A stretch of 64,000 bases of DNA from Planctomycetota bacterium (GTDB lineage: Bacteria > Planctomycetota > UBA8108 > UBA1146). Below, piece after piece: positions 47,590 to 56,583 of the stretch. The notes beneath the pieces were generated by a model. That model was given only the letters and a program-made list of their open reading frames with translations. It had not been told where the DNA came from and did no database searches. A program made the position numbers and the translations under genes. The stretch covers positions 62,001 through 126,000 of the forward strand of contig JADHSM010000009.1 in assembly GCA_016776905.1 (NCBI GenBank). The letters run 5' to 3'. Positions within the stretch are counted from its first letter, which is position 1. Each line of letters starts with the position of its first letter.

Positions 47590-48222
47590 GTGGCTCGTCG
47601 AATAAGAAAAACTATCCTTGGGAAGAAACTGGGAATGTCTCAGATGTTCGATGAATCGGGCACCTGGGTTCCAGTCACTCTTATCGAGGCTGGACCCTGC
47701 ACTGTTCTTCAAGTGAAGAGTGTAGACAGTGATGGATACGACGCTATTCAAGTTGGCTTTGACGTGACCCACAAGGACACGGGAAAGCCCATGGAAGGCC
47801 ACTTTGCAAAAGTAGGCGCCCCAGCTCAGCGTTACGTCCGTGAGATTCCGCCCATAGACGGGCAGGAAGTAGAGCCTGGACAGGCCATCGATCTTTCCCT
47901 TTTCGAAGGTGTAAAGCAGGTGGACGTTCAAGGGACGAGTAAGGGTAAGGGTTTTGCCGGAACGGTAAAACGCTGGAACCATAGCATCGGTCCTAAGAGT
48001 CACGGTTCAAAAAGTAAGCGTTCTATTGGATCCACAGGAATGATGCAGGATCCTGGACGTGTCATCAAAGGTAAGAAAATGCCCGGACAGATGGGCAGTG
48101 ATAAAGTAAAGGTGCGAAATCTGAAGGTCATTCAGGCTGACGCAGAGAAGAACCTTCTCATCGTTCGCGGTGCCGTTCCCGGTGCTACTGGGTGTTACCT
48201 GACAGTCGAAGAAAGCCTTTAA
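47590..48222 (+). CDS. rplC: Ribosomal protein L3 (uL3)
   Basis: 210 residues, standard. A GTG start has GGAGGA immediately upstream. The N-terminal LGKKLGMSQMFDESG and the peptidyl-transferase-proximal loop GSTGMMQDPGRVIKGKKMPGQMG (about 148-170) are conserved. It helps shape the peptidyl-transferase centre. Confidence 0.96.
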   Translation: MARRIRKTILGKKLGMSQMFDESGTWVPVTLIEAGPCTVLQVKSVDSDGYDAIQVGFDVTHKDTGKPMEGHFAKVGAPAQRYVREIPPIDGQEVEPGQAIDLSLFEGVKQVDVQGTSKGKGFAGTVKRWNHSIGPKSHGSKSKRSIGSTGMMQDPGRVIKGKKMPGQMGSDKVKVRNLKVIQADAEKNLLIVRGAVPGATGCYLTVEESL

Positions 48223-48285
48223 AAAATAGCCAGTCTTGGGTGACCTCAGTGTCGCTGAAGACAAGCATGGAATGGGACGAGAGCC

Positions 48286-49005
48286 GTGAATACCGGACTC
48301 GAAAATAACAATGAGACCCAGGACCGTGTCCAGGTATTGGAGCCCGTAGAGGTTCCTCACCATGGAGCGGATGGAAATCATCAGGGAAGTAAGACATTTA
48401 CTCCCGGAACAGTTTCCAATTACCCCAACATCCCTCTGATGAAAGAGGCGGTGCGGAGGTACCAGGGAAGACTTCGTCGTGGAACAGCCAGTACGAAGAC
48501 TCGTGGAGAAATTAATGGTTCACCGCATAAGCCATGGCGCCAAAAGGGCACCGGACGGGCTCGTGCAGGATCCAAGAAATCTCCTATCTGGCGAGGAGGG
48601 GGTGTCGTTTTCGGTCCCCGTCCACGTAGCTACGACTATGGGATGTCACGTAAGCAACGTCGTTTGGCGACTCGCCACGCATTGCTTTCAAAGATGGTCG
48701 ACGGCGAAGCCCTGATCATCGAAAACTTGCCCGCGGACAATCCCTCCACCGCAGAATTCAAGAAGAGATTCGAAGCCGCTGGCATGAATCGTTCTTACCT
48801 TGTCTGTCTGCCCGATGCCATGTCGGTCGAGGAGCGTCGTAACGTGTGGCTTTCATGCCGCAACCTTGACGCTGTCGAGGTGATGCCCGTCTCCGACTTG
48901 AACGCTCTTTCACTGTTGCGCTGCAACAACCTGGTCATGACGGCTGCGGCCTTCGAAGAGATCCAGGCTTTGGAATCACAGCATGTTGCCGGGGAGGGTC
49001 AGTGA
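48286..49005 (+). CDS. rplD: Ribosomal protein L4 (uL4)
   Basis: 239 residues, about 30 longer than usual because of an N-terminal stretch rich in Asn, Gln, Glu and Pro. The GTG start at 48286 could be replaced by a later one, but no better site is visible. The extended loop [25 protein letters not shown] carries conserved residues that reach the exit tunnel. In other bacteria L4 regulates the S10 operon. rplW starts inside its stop. Confidence 0.95.
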   Translation: MNTGLENNNETQDRVQVLEPVEVPHHGADGNHQGSKTFTPGTVSNYPNIPLMKEAVRRYQGRLRRGTASTKTRGEINGSPHKPWRQKGTGRARAGSKKSPIWRGGGVVFGPRPRSYDYGMSRKQRRLATRHALLSKMVDGEALIIENLPADNPSTAEFKKRFEAAGMNRSYLVCLPDAMSVEERRNVWLSCRNLDAVEVMPVSDLNALSLLRCNNLVMTAAAFEEIQALESQHVAGEGQ

Positions 49006-49286
49006 TGAAAGATCCACACACCATCATCCGTAAGCCTGTGATCACCGAGAAGAGCACTTTTCAGGCTGAGAAAAACAACAGTTACATTTTCAAGGTCGCT
49101 CCCGATTCTAACAGGATCGAAATTAAAGCGGCTATTGAGCAAATCTTTGACGTCAAGGTGAGGAAGGTGAACACACTTAACCAGAACGGCAAGCGTCGTC
49201 GGGTTGGGCGTTCCATCGGATTCTCCAGTGGCTACAAGAAGGCGATCATTACCCTTGAACCAGGGTTTGAGATCGATTTGATCTGA
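49005..49286 (+). CDS. rplW: Ribosomal protein L23 (uL23)
   Basis: 93 residues from ATG 49005, which overlaps the rplD stop; a GTG three bases earlier would add one Met. DPHTIIRKPVITEKST, YIFKVAPDSNRIEIKAAIE and KVNTLN are conserved. L23 lines the polypeptide exit and is the docking site for trigger factor. Confidence 0.95.
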   Translation: MKDPHTIIRKPVITEKSTFQAEKNNSYIFKVAPDSNRIEIKAAIEQIFDVKVRKVNTLNQNGKRRRVGRSIGFSSGYKKAIITLEPGFEIDLI

Positions 49287-49405
49287 TCGTCTCTCCCGGA
49301 GATTCCGGGGGAAAATAAATAGGGTGGGGTTCCCGGTTACCCATGGGAGCCTGGCCGACAATCAACGAAATCCGACCATGGGGTCGGCGAAAGAGAAGGG
49401 ACGAC

Positions 49406-50236
49406 ATGGGCGTCCGTAAGTACAAACCAACGTCTCCAGGACGTAGAAATGCTTCGGTCTCTGATTTCAAAGAGATCACAGCTACTCGTCCAGAGAAGTC
49501 CCTTTGCGAGCCACTGCATAAAACCGGTGGGCGTAATAATCAGGGACATATCACGACGCGTCATCGCGGTGGAGGCCATAAGCGTCTTTATCGTCGGATA
49601 GACTTCTTGAGAAACAAAGATGGCATTCCGGCACGCGTGGCGACGATCGAATACGATCCGAACAGAAGTGCTCGTATCGCACTCTTGCATTACCGCGATG
49701 GTGAAAAGAGATACATTCTCGCACCGCGTCAGATGCACGTGGGAACGATGATTTCATCAGGACCGAGTGCTGATCCGAAACCCGGCAACGCCATGGCTCT
49801 TTGTGATATCCCCGTCGGACTTGCAGTTCATAACATTGAGCTGATCCCGGGACGTGGAGCAAAATTGGTCCGTTCCGCTGGAGGAAGTGCCCAGTTGTTG
49901 GCTCGAGAAGGCAAGATTGCCACTCTCGCTCTTCCATCGGGTGAAATTCGCCAAGTGAACTCTGCATGCAGAGCGACGATCGGAATTGTCGGTAACGAAG
50001 ACCACAGCCTGATCAAGTTGGGCAAAGCTGGCCGAAAGCGTTGGCTGGGCCGTCGTCCTAAAGTTCGTGGAACTGCTAAAAACCCAGTCGCTCACCCGAT
50101 GGGTGGTGGTGAGGGTCGTACAGCAGGTGGACGTCACCCATGTTCCGCAACGGGTCGACTCTCCAAGGGTGGAAAAACCCGCCGCAGAGGCAAGGCGAGC
50201 AATAAGAGTATTGTCCGTCACCGGAAGAAGAAATAA
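49406..50236 (+). CDS. rplB: Ribosomal protein L2 (uL2)
   Basis: 276 residues from ATG 49406. An in-frame upstream start at 49343 would add 21 residues, but [14 protein letters not shown] is the family start and GAAGGGA stands before it. The conserved region [16 protein letters not shown] (His near residue 230) is part of the peptidyl-transferase-supporting loop. It is one of the oldest ribosomal proteins. Confidence 0.95.
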   Translation: MGVRKYKPTSPGRRNASVSDFKEITATRPEKSLCEPLHKTGGRNNQGHITTRHRGGGHKRLYRRIDFLRNKDGIPARVATIEYDPNRSARIALLHYRDGEKRYILAPRQMHVGTMISSGPSADPKPGNAMALCDIPVGLAVHNIELIPGRGAKLVRSAGGSAQLLAREGKIATLALPSGEIRQVNSACRATIGIVGNEDHSLIKLGKAGRKRWLGRRPKVRGTAKNPVAHPMGGGEGRTAGGRHPCSATGRLSKGGKTRRRGKASNKSIVRHRKKK

Positions 50237-50238
50237 CG

Positions 50239-50496
50239 ATGTCTAGATCATTGAAAAAAGGTCCATACGTAGACCTCAAGTTGATGAAGAAGGTCCAGAA
50301 GAATATTGAGTCTGGATCAACCGAACCGATTAAGACCTGGGCCCGTGCATGCACGATCAGTCCAGAATTCATCGGGCAAACATTTCTTGTTCATAACGGC
50401 AAGGATTTTAAGCCTGTACAGGTGAATGAGAACATGGTCGGGCACAAGCTCGGCGAGTTCAGTATCACCCGTAAACTAGGCAGTCACGGCAAGTAA
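50239..50496 (+). CDS. rpsS: Ribosomal protein S19 (uS19)
   Basis: 85 residues, standard. [18 protein letters not shown] and the C-terminal [18 protein letters not shown] are typical. It begins 2 bases after the rplB stop. S19 contacts S13 at the 30S head. Confidence 0.96.
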   Translation: MSRSLKKGPYVDLKLMKKVQKNIESGSTEPIKTWARACTISPEFIGQTFLVHNGKDFKPVQVNENMVGHKLGEFSITRKLGSHGK

Positions 50497-50558
50497 TAAC
50501 AAGATTAGTAAACGGGTGTCGCTCAAGTGTAGCGACGTGACCCGGAGGTGAGGGACCG

Positions 50559-50930
50559 ATGGTAATGGAATACAGGGCGACACATAAATACGCCCGTATC
50601 ACGGCGCGCAAGGCTCGCTACGTGGTCGATCAGGTTCGTAGTATGCCGGTAGAGAGTGCACTCGATATGCTGAAGTTCAGCAATCGTCGTGCGGCTCCTA
50701 TGATCGCAAAAGTGATCAAGTCGGCATTAGCGAATGCTGTCCAAGAGGGCGGCGCTGATCCTGAAAAACTGGTGGTCTTGAATGCAACCGTCAACGAGGG
50801 GCCTACGATGAAACGTTGGCGTCCCCGTGCCCGTGGAATGGCTTACCCCATTCTTAAGCGCACCTCTCATATCAACATCAGCCTCGCTGACCGCGCAGCG
50901 GTCGGCAGCGCCGTGAAGAAGGGCAAGTAG
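50559..50930 (+). CDS. rplV: Ribosomal protein L22 (uL22)
   Basis: 123 residues. The start has GGAGGTGAGGG upstream. The loop MKRWRPRARGMAYPILKRTSHINI (about 83-106), which reaches the exit tunnel, is conserved in length. rpsC begins 4 bases later. Confidence 0.96.
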   Translation: MVMEYRATHKYARITARKARYVVDQVRSMPVESALDMLKFSNRRAAPMIAKVIKSALANAVQEGGADPEKLVVLNATVNEGPTMKRWRPRARGMAYPILKRTSHINISLADRAAVGSAVKKGK

Positions 50931-50934
50931 CCGC

Positions 50935-51627
50935 ATGGGTCACAAGGTCAGACCAACGAGCCTTCGCCTGGGTATTACCCGTAACTGGTCTTCCAGATGG
51001 TATGCCTCCAAGAAGGATTTCGGCGATCAGCTGGTGCAGGATCAGCAGATCAGAAGTTTCGTAAAGCATGAGTTTTATTCTGCTGGCGTTCCCGAGATCG
51101 AGATCGAGCGCAGTGGAAATAAATTGACGGTGCATCTTCATGCCGCCCGTCCCGGTGTTGTCATCGGTAAACGTGGTGTCAAGGTTGAACAGTTGAAAGA
51201 AGACCTCGCGAGAATCGTAGGGTCTGAACTTGACGTCAACTTGAACATCGTCGAAGTACAAAACCCCGACAGTAATGCACAACTGGTTGCGGAAAATATC
51301 GCCGATCAGTTACGTCGAAGAATGCCGTTCCGTCGAGTCATGAAGCAGACGCTTCGTGTGACGATGGAGTCTGGAGCTAAGGGAGTGAAGATCATGATCT
51401 CCGGAAGATTGGGTGGGGCTGAGATTGCCCGTACCGAGCAAACTTCTGAAGGCAGTATTCCTCTTTCTACGATGCGTGCAGATGTGGACTACGGTTTTGC
51501 TGAAGCAAAAACGACCTATGGCATCATCGGCGTGAAGACTTGGGTCTATCGCGGAGAAGTGATGCAGGGCAAGAAGCGGAAAGGCGGAGCTCGCAATGGC
51601 GATGATGCCCAAGCGCGTAAAGCGTAG
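50935..51627 (+). CDS. rpsC: Ribosomal protein S3 (uS3)
   Basis: 230 residues. KH domain VVIGKRGVKVEQLKEDL (GxxG) and the C-terminal domain (RVTMESGAKGVKIMISGRLGGAEIARTE, TYGIIGVKTWVY) are complete. It helps unwind mRNA at the entry channel. The tail ends in [16 protein letters not shown]-like residues and overlaps rplP by 32 bases. Confidence 0.96.
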   Translation: MGHKVRPTSLRLGITRNWSSRWYASKKDFGDQLVQDQQIRSFVKHEFYSAGVPEIEIERSGNKLTVHLHAARPGVVIGKRGVKVEQLKEDLARIVGSELDVNLNIVEVQNPDSNAQLVAENIADQLRRRMPFRRVMKQTLRVTMESGAKGVKIMISGRLGGAEIARTEQTSEGSIPLSTMRADVDYGFAEAKTTYGIIGVKTWVYRGEVMQGKKRKGGARNGDDAQARKA

Positions 51628-52015
51628 AAAAGTCCATAGGGGACGAGTAAGTGGAAGTGCGACCCGCGGAAACTTCGTTCACATTGGTGAGTATGGAATC
51701 GTGGCAATGGAAGCCGGCTGGGTCTCTGCAAAGCAGATCGAAGCGGGGCGTGTTGCCTGTAACCGAGCTTTGGCTGGATCAGGAAAGGTTCACATTCGAA
51801 TCTTCCCCGATAAGCCAGTCACCTCAAAACCTGCTGAAACCCGAATGGGTAAAGGTAAGGGTGAACCTGAGTTCTGGGCAGCTGTCGTGCGTCCGGGCCA
51901 GGTATTGTACGAAGTTCAGGGAGCACCTGAAGCCACCGCACGGTTGGCTTTCAACAGGGTGGCTCACAAACTTGCCGTTCAGACAAGAATGATTCACAGG
52001 AGGCCAACGGTATGA
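51596..52015 (+). CDS. rplP: Ribosomal protein L16 (uL16)
   Basis: 139 residues. The start at 51596 overlaps the end of rpsC; ATG codons at 51602 and 51605 are also possible, and the family start is [11 protein letters not shown]. The conserved [29 protein letters not shown] region binds 23S rRNA near the A-site tRNA. L16 is essential for 50S activity. Confidence 0.93.
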   Translation: MAMMPKRVKRRKVHRGRVSGSATRGNFVHIGEYGIVAMEAGWVSAKQIEAGRVACNRALAGSGKVHIRIFPDKPVTSKPAETRMGKGKGEPEFWAAVVRPGQVLYEVQGAPEATARLAFNRVAHKLAVQTRMIHRRPTV

Positions 52016-52233
52016 AGGTCAGCGAATTTCGCCAGCTGCCTGATGAGGACCTGGCCATGGAGATCAAGAAACGCCACGAGAGTCTTTTTCATATCCGCCT
52101 ACGTGCGGCTAACGAAGAAGTTCAGCGTGCCGGTGAGATCCGTGAAATGCGTCGCGATATCGCCCGCATGAAGACGGTCCTTCGTGAGAGAGCGCAGGAA
52201 AATGCGATCTCCACTGAGCAGGAGAAACGATGA
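52012..52233 (+). CDS. rpmC: Ribosomal protein L29 (uL29)
   Basis: 73 residues. EFRQLPDEDLAMEIKKRHESLFHIRLR and AGEIREMRRDIARMKTVLRER match the two-helix fold. ATGA overlaps link it to rplP upstream and rpsQ downstream. Confidence 0.95.
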   Translation: MKVSEFRQLPDEDLAMEIKKRHESLFHIRLRAANEEVQRAGEIREMRRDIARMKTVLRERAQENAISTEQEKR

Positions 52234-52568
52234 GTAACGAAACAAATGAAACCGGAACAACCAAGAAGCCAGCACGGACGACTATCGGTCTCGTGGTGAG
52301 TAGTGCTATGGAAAAAACGATCGTCATCAAAGTCGAGCGTTTGGTCCAGCACAAGAAGTACCGAAAGTTCATTCGCAAGCACACCAAGTTCTACGCCCAT
52401 GACGAAGGTCAGGAAGCAGTAGTCGGTGATCTTGTCGAGATTGAGCAGATTCGCCCCCTGTCCAAGATGAAGCGCTGGAATTTGAAGCGAATCGTTCGTA
52501 TGGCTCCCCGTGATAATGCGATCAGCCCACAGGAGACTGCTCGTGAGATCGAGGAGGCCCAAGCATGA
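52230..52568 (+). CDS. rpsQ: Ribosomal protein S17 (uS17), extended
   Basis: 112 residues against about 85 in E. coli. The core, [30 protein letters not shown], starts near residue 18. About 17 extra residues (Asn, Thr, Glu-rich) precede it and about 15 ([15 protein letters not shown]) follow. Both ends are probably surface tails. Overlaps of 4 bases on both sides. Confidence 0.94.
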   Translation: MSNETNETGTTKKPARTTIGLVVSSAMEKTIVIKVERLVQHKKYRKFIRKHTKFYAHDEGQEAVVGDLVEIEQIRPLSKMKRWNLKRIVRMAPRDNAISPQETAREIEEAQA

Positions 52569-52933
52569 TTCAGATGCAAACTCAGCTCGACGTGGCAGAC
52601 AACAGTGGTGTCAAGAAAGTGATGTGCATCAAGGTACTTGGTGGATCCAAGCGCCAGTTTGCGCATGTCGGTGACGTCATTGTTTGTTCCGTCAAGAAAG
52701 CTCTTCCTTCTAGCGAGATTAAGCCAGGATCAGTGATTCGTGGTGTGATCGTTCGCACAAAGAAGACCATTCGTCGTAAGGACGGATCTTATGTGAGGTT
52801 TGACCGCAACGCACTCGTCGTGGTTGATAAGGATGGCAATCCCAAGGGCACCCGTATTTTCGGAGCTGTTGCCAGGGAACTTCGCCAAAAGAACTACATG
52901 AAAATCATCAGCCTTGCACCCGAAGTGGTCTAA
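52565..52933 (+). CDS. rplN: Ribosomal protein L14 (uL14)
   Basis: 122 residues, standard. [28 protein letters not shown] and the C-terminal [28 protein letters not shown] are typical. It forms an intersubunit bridge with 16S rRNA. Confidence 0.97.
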   Translation: MIQMQTQLDVADNSGVKKVMCIKVLGGSKRQFAHVGDVIVCSVKKALPSSEIKPGSVIRGVIVRTKKTIRRKDGSYVRFDRNALVVVDKDGNPKGTRIFGAVARELRQKNYMKIISLAPEVV

Positions 52934-52953
52934 GGCGAGAGAGAGGCAAGTCC

Positions 52954-53265
52954 ATGGCGCGGCTTAAAAGCGGAGACACCGTAGAAGTTGTCAGCGGTGC
53001 CGAAAAAGGTAAACGCGGTAAGGTACTGCGAATAAATCAAGAGTCAGGACGGGTCACCGTTCAGGGCGTAAATATGGTTTATAAGCACCTTCGCAAAAGC
53101 CAGAAGCATCCCCAAGGGGGACGTATTCAGTTGGAAGCTGGGCTCGATATCAGCAATGTAATGTTGGTGGATCCCAAAAGTGGAAAGCCGACCCGCGTCC
53201 GCATGGAAGTGGATGGCAATGGCAAAAAGGTGCGGGTTTCCACCCGCAGCGGCGAACCGGTCTGA
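52954..53265 (+). CDS. rplX: Ribosomal protein L24 (uL24)
   Basis: 103 residues. The KOW motif KSGDTVEVVSGAEKGKRGKVL starts at residue 5. It is among the first proteins to bind 23S rRNA in assembly. The GAGAGAGG ribosome site precedes the ATG. Confidence 0.95.
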   Translation: MARLKSGDTVEVVSGAEKGKRGKVLRINQESGRVTVQGVNMVYKHLRKSQKHPQGGRIQLEAGLDISNVMLVDPKSGKPTRVRMEVDGNGKKVRVSTRSGEPV

Positions 53266-53284
53266 TCCGGAAACGAGAAAATAG

Positions 53285-53827
53285 ATGTCAAGACTGAAAA
53301 CACTTTACAAGGAAACGATCTCTACCAAGGTACGGGAGAAGTTTGAAATCACGAATGTGATGCAGACTCCCCGGATCGATAAGATCGTCGTTAATCGTGG
53401 TGTGGGTAAAGCACTCGATAACAAGAAAAGATTGACGGAAGCTGTCTCTGAGTTGGCAAAGATTTCGGGTCAGCAGCCCGTGACAACTCGGGCAAAGAAG
53501 TCGATCGCTAACTTCCATCTTCGTGAAGGCAGCGGTATCGGCTGTAAGGTGACCCTTCGGGGTGACCATATGTACGAATTTCTCGATCGACTGATTTCAG
53601 TCGTGCTACCGAGGGTTCGTGACTTCCGTGGAGTTTCAACGACCGCTTTTGATGGTCGTGGAAATTACTCGATGGGTCTTACAGATCAGTTGGTGTTTCC
53701 GGAACTGCGCCCCGACGATGTCGAGTTTCTGCAGGGAATGAATATTTGTATTACGTTTAGTAACTCAGATGACGAGAAGTCTCACTTCCTCCTTTCGGAG
53801 TTAGGCTTCCCGTTCAAGAAGAAGTAA
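53285..53827 (+). CDS. rplE: Ribosomal protein L5 (uL5)
   Basis: 180 residues, standard. [42 protein letters not shown] and the final SELGFPFKK are conserved. It binds 5S rRNA with L18. Confidence 0.96.
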   Translation: MSRLKTLYKETISTKVREKFEITNVMQTPRIDKIVVNRGVGKALDNKKRLTEAVSELAKISGQQPVTTRAKKSIANFHLREGSGIGCKVTLRGDHMYEFLDRLISVVLPRVRDFRGVSTTAFDGRGNYSMGLTDQLVFPELRPDDVEFLQGMNICITFSNSDDEKSHFLLSELGFPFKKK

Positions 53828-53837
53828 GGATGAGGCT

Positions 53838-54023
53838 TTGGCAAGAAAAGCCCTGATAAATAAGCAAAGACTTGAGCCTAAGTTTTCAACGAGGGCTTAC
53901 TCCCGTTGTCGTCTTTGCGGACGACCCCGTGCTTACTACCGTAAGTTTGGTATATGCCGAATTTGTTTCAGGAACCTCGCCTCTCGAGGTGAGATTCCTG
54001 GCGTTCGCAAAGCCAGTTGGTAG
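53838..54023 (+). CDS. rpsN: Ribosomal protein S14, zinc-binding form (uS14)
   Basis: 61 residues, the short Zn (C+) type. Zinc Cys are C24, C27, C40 and C43 in CRLC and CRIC. A TTG start with TAAGGATGAGG upstream. Start and length match the family. Confidence 0.95.
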   Translation: MARKALINKQRLEPKFSTRAYSRCRLCGRPRAYYRKFGICRICFRNLASRGEIPGVRKASW

Positions 54024-54090
54024 TTCGTACATTTTTTTAATCCATGGCTGACCAGCGCGCTCGTCGCGTCAGGAGCGAAGGAGATCTAGA

Positions 54091-54489
54091 GTGAGTATGA
54101 CTGATCCTGTTGCGGATCTGTTGACCCGAATTCGCAACGTTAATGTGCTGGGACGCAAATCTGTCAGCGCACCTTATTCCCGAATCAAGGAGCAGATCCT
54201 GAGCACGCTCAAGCGTGAGGGATTCATCGCTGATTTCAGAGTCGAAGGTGAGATTCCAACAAAGAATCTGATCATCGATTTGAAGTATGGACCGGAAGGT
54301 GAGATGGTTATCCGTCGTATCGACCGAGTTTCCAGCCCAGGGTGCCGCGTCTACAGTTCTGTCGCAGATCTTCCAGTTATTCGTGACGGTCAGGGGATCA
54401 TGGTGATCTCGACTTCTCACGGAATCCTCAGTGATAATGAAGCACGCCAGCAAAATGTCGGTGGCGAGCTGATTTGTCAGGTCTACTAG
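54091..54489 (+). CDS. rpsH: Ribosomal protein S8 (uS8)
   Basis: 132 residues. The GTG start has AAGGAG 7 bases upstream; an ATG 2 codons later could also serve. TDPVADLLTRIRNVN and the C-terminal VISTSHGILSDNEARQQNVGGELICQVY are conserved. It binds the central domain of 16S rRNA and, in E. coli, represses the spc operon. Confidence 0.95.
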   Translation: MSMTDPVADLLTRIRNVNVLGRKSVSAPYSRIKEQILSTLKREGFIADFRVEGEIPTKNLIIDLKYGPEGEMVIRRIDRVSSPGCRVYSSVADLPVIRDGQGIMVISTSHGILSDNEARQQNVGGELICQVY

Positions 54490-54499
54490 GGGGGGCGAT

Positions 54500-55039
54500 A
54501 TGTCAAGACTTGGAAATCGTCCACTCAGTATTCCCGCAGGAGTTTCTGTTGCCGTCAGTGGCGACGAAGTCAATGTGAAGGGGCCCAAGGGGGAGCTTTT
54601 GCTACCCGTGCACCCTGAAATTAAAATCACAGTGGCGGATGACAACATCACCGTTTCTCGCAAGAGCGAGGTGCGGATTGCACGCTCCATGCATGGAACC
54701 TCTCGTCAACTTCTCCAGAACATGATCGTTGGAGTGACGGAAGGGTTTAAAAAAGAACTCGAAATCATTGGTGTTGGATACAACGCCAAAGTTCAGGGAA
54801 GCAAACTGATCTTATCGATCGGCTTTTGCCACCCTGTCGAATTTGACAAGCCTGAAGGTGTTGAAGTTGTGTGCCCTGAGAATACGAAGATCGTTATCTC
54901 TGGCACTGACAAGCAGGCAGTGGGGCAGTTCGCTGCCAACATTCGTGCCGTCCGTAAGCCCGAACCCTACAAGGGTAAGGGAATCCGTTACAAGGACGAG
55001 GTCGTTCGCCGTAAACAAGCCAAAAGCTTCGGAGCATAA
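54500..55039 (+). CDS. rplF: Ribosomal protein L6 (uL6)
   Basis: 179 residues, standard. SRLGNRPLSIPAGV and GTDKQAVGQFAANIRAVRKPEPYKGKGIRY are conserved. A GGGGGG site precedes the start. It lies near the GTPase-associated centre. Confidence 0.96.
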   Translation: MSRLGNRPLSIPAGVSVAVSGDEVNVKGPKGELLLPVHPEIKITVADDNITVSRKSEVRIARSMHGTSRQLLQNMIVGVTEGFKKELEIIGVGYNAKVQGSKLILSIGFCHPVEFDKPEGVEVVCPENTKIVISGTDKQAVGQFAANIRAVRKPEPYKGKGIRYKDEVVRRKQAKSFGA

Positions 55040-55053
55040 GGAGGTCAGACGCT

Positions 55054-55419
55054 ATGAAAGCCAGCAAGAAAAAGACAGTTCGTCGCCTCCGCAGAAGGCG
55101 GCACATCAGAAAGAAAGTTTCCGGAACTGCGAGCCGTCCAAGGCTGACAGTTTTCCGAAGTGCAAAGCACATCTACTGCCAGGCGATCGACGACTTTACA
55201 GGAGTCACACTCGTCAGCGCTTCCTCTCAGGCGTCAGAAATCAGCTCAGCTGGTGCTTCTGGCAACATCAAGGGAGCCGAAGCAGTAGGAACACTTCTCG
55301 CCACAAGATTGAAGGAAAAGGGTATCGAAGCCCTCGCTTTTGATCGTAACGGCTACAAGTATCACGGGCGGATCGAGGCACTTGCCGAAGCGATTCGCAA
55401 GGAAGGCATCAAGGTTTAA
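55054..55419 (+). CDS. rplR: Ribosomal protein L18 (uL18)
   Basis: 121 residues. A perfect AAGGAGGT site precedes the ATG. RLRRRRHIRKKVSGTASRPRLTVFRS and GYKYHGRIEALAEAIRKEGIKV are typical. It binds 5S rRNA with L5. Confidence 0.96.
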   Translation: MKASKKKTVRRLRRRRHIRKKVSGTASRPRLTVFRSAKHIYCQAIDDFTGVTLVSASSQASEISSAGASGNIKGAEAVGTLLATRLKEKGIEALAFDRNGYKYHGRIEALAEAIRKEGIKV

Positions 55420-55421
55420 CC

Positions 55422-56132
55422 ATGGCTGAAGAAAACAAGCCCGCAGAACAAGCGAAGCCAAAAACTGCAGCAGCTGCGCCTGCGGCAGGGGCGACTCCCG
55501 CTCCCTCCGGTGACGGCGCTTCTGGCCGAGGAGGCCGAGGCGGTAATAATCGTCAAGGCGGAGGCGGACCCGGTGGTGGCGGCGGCGGCGGTGGTCGCGG
55601 TGGCCGTGGTGGTCGAGGTGGACGCGGTGGTCGCGGAAAAGGTCGCGGTCGAGAAGAGGATGAAGGTCCACGTCTCGAAGAGCGAGTTGTCAAAATCAAC
55701 CGTGTTGCGGCGACTGTAAAAGGTGGACGTCGTATGTCCTTCAGTGCACTCGTTGTGCTGGGTGATAAAAAAGGCAAGGTGGGCATCGGATTCGGAAAAG
55801 CCAAAGAAGTGCAGAGTGCACTTGAAAAGGCTTTCAAGGATGCGCGTGCAAATCTCGTCACCATTCAGTTGAAGGGAACGACGATTCCACATGAAGTGAT
55901 CGGCGTTTCAGGAACTGCTAAGGTCAAGTTGATTCCAGCTTCTCCGGGAACCGGAGTTATCGCGGGAGCGGCCGGGCGTTCGATCCTCGAGTGTCTCGGG
56001 GTTCAAGATGTCCTGACCAAGCAATATGGAAGTAACAATCCTCTCAACGTGGTCAAAGCTACGCTTGAAGGACTCAGTCGCATGCGTTCGCGTGAGCAGG
56101 TTGAGAAACTGCGGGGAGTGACCCTAGCATGA
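55422..56132 (+). CDS. rpsE: Ribosomal protein S5 (uS5) with an N-terminal Arg-Gly-Gly (RGG-box) extension
   Basis: 236 residues against about 165 in E. coli. Residues 1-34 are Ala, Pro and Glu-rich. Residues 35-77 are almost only Gly and Arg, with consecutive RGG units. The normal S5 core begins about 86 ([11 protein letters not shown]) and contains [23 protein letters not shown] and [15 protein letters not shown]5 sits at the mRNA entry and controls accuracy. A Gly/Arg tail is known from eukaryotic S2 (the S5 homologue) but not usually from bacteria, so it is notable here. The 59 N-terminal residues could bind RNA or be methylated; that is inference. The stop overlaps rplO (ATGA), leaving no room for rpmD. 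Confidence 0.95.
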   Translation: MAEENKPAEQAKPKTAAAAPAAGATPAPSGDGASGRGGRGGNNRQGGGGPGGGGGGGGRGGRGGRGGRGGRGKGRGREEDEGPRLEERVVKINRVAATVKGGRRMSFSALVVLGDKKGKVGIGFGKAKEVQSALEKAFKDARANLVTIQLKGTTIPHEVIGVSGTAKVKLIPASPGTGVIAGAAGRSILECLGVQDVLTKQYGSNNPLNVVKATLEGLSRMRSREQVEKLRGVTLA

Positions 56133-56575
56133 ATCTCTACGAACTAAATCATCGTTCCGATAAATACAAAAGCCGTAAACGCGTTGGTCGTGGTCACGCT
56201 GCCGGGGGTGGTAAAACCGCCGGTCGTGGTATGAACGGTCAGCGTTCCAGATCTGGTTTCAGTAGAAAACGTGGATTTGAGGGGGGACAAACTCCTCTGT
56301 TCCAACGTTTGCCCAAGAGAGGGTTCAGCAACGTCAATTTCAGGGTGTCTTATGACATCATCAATGTTGGCGATTTGAACTTGATACCCGAAGGCGTGGA
56401 TGTCGTTAATCTTGACCTTTTGGCCGATAATGGCATGGTGAAGAAGAAGCATTCAAGGCTAAAAATTCTGGGTTCAGGTACACTGGAAAAGAAACTGGTT
56501 GTAGAAGCAGCTCGATTCAGTAAGTCTGCACAGGCTCAAATCGAGAAGTGTGGCGGGGAAGCCAAGACTGTCTAG
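56129..56575 (+). CDS. rplO: Ribosomal protein L15 (uL15)
   Basis: 148 residues. KRVGRGHAAGGGKTAGRGMNGQRSRSGFSRKRGFEGGQTPLFQRLPKRG is the conserved basic N-terminus. Overlaps rpsE by 4 bases; the L30 gene that often lies between S5 and L15 is absent. Confidence 0.95.
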   Translation: MNLYELNHRSDKYKSRKRVGRGHAAGGGKTAGRGMNGQRSRSGFSRKRGFEGGQTPLFQRLPKRGFSNVNFRVSYDIINVGDLNLIPEGVDVVNLDLLADNGMVKKKHSRLKILGSGTLEKKLVVEAARFSKSAQAQIEKCGGEAKTV

Positions 56576-56583
56576 GGGAGTTC

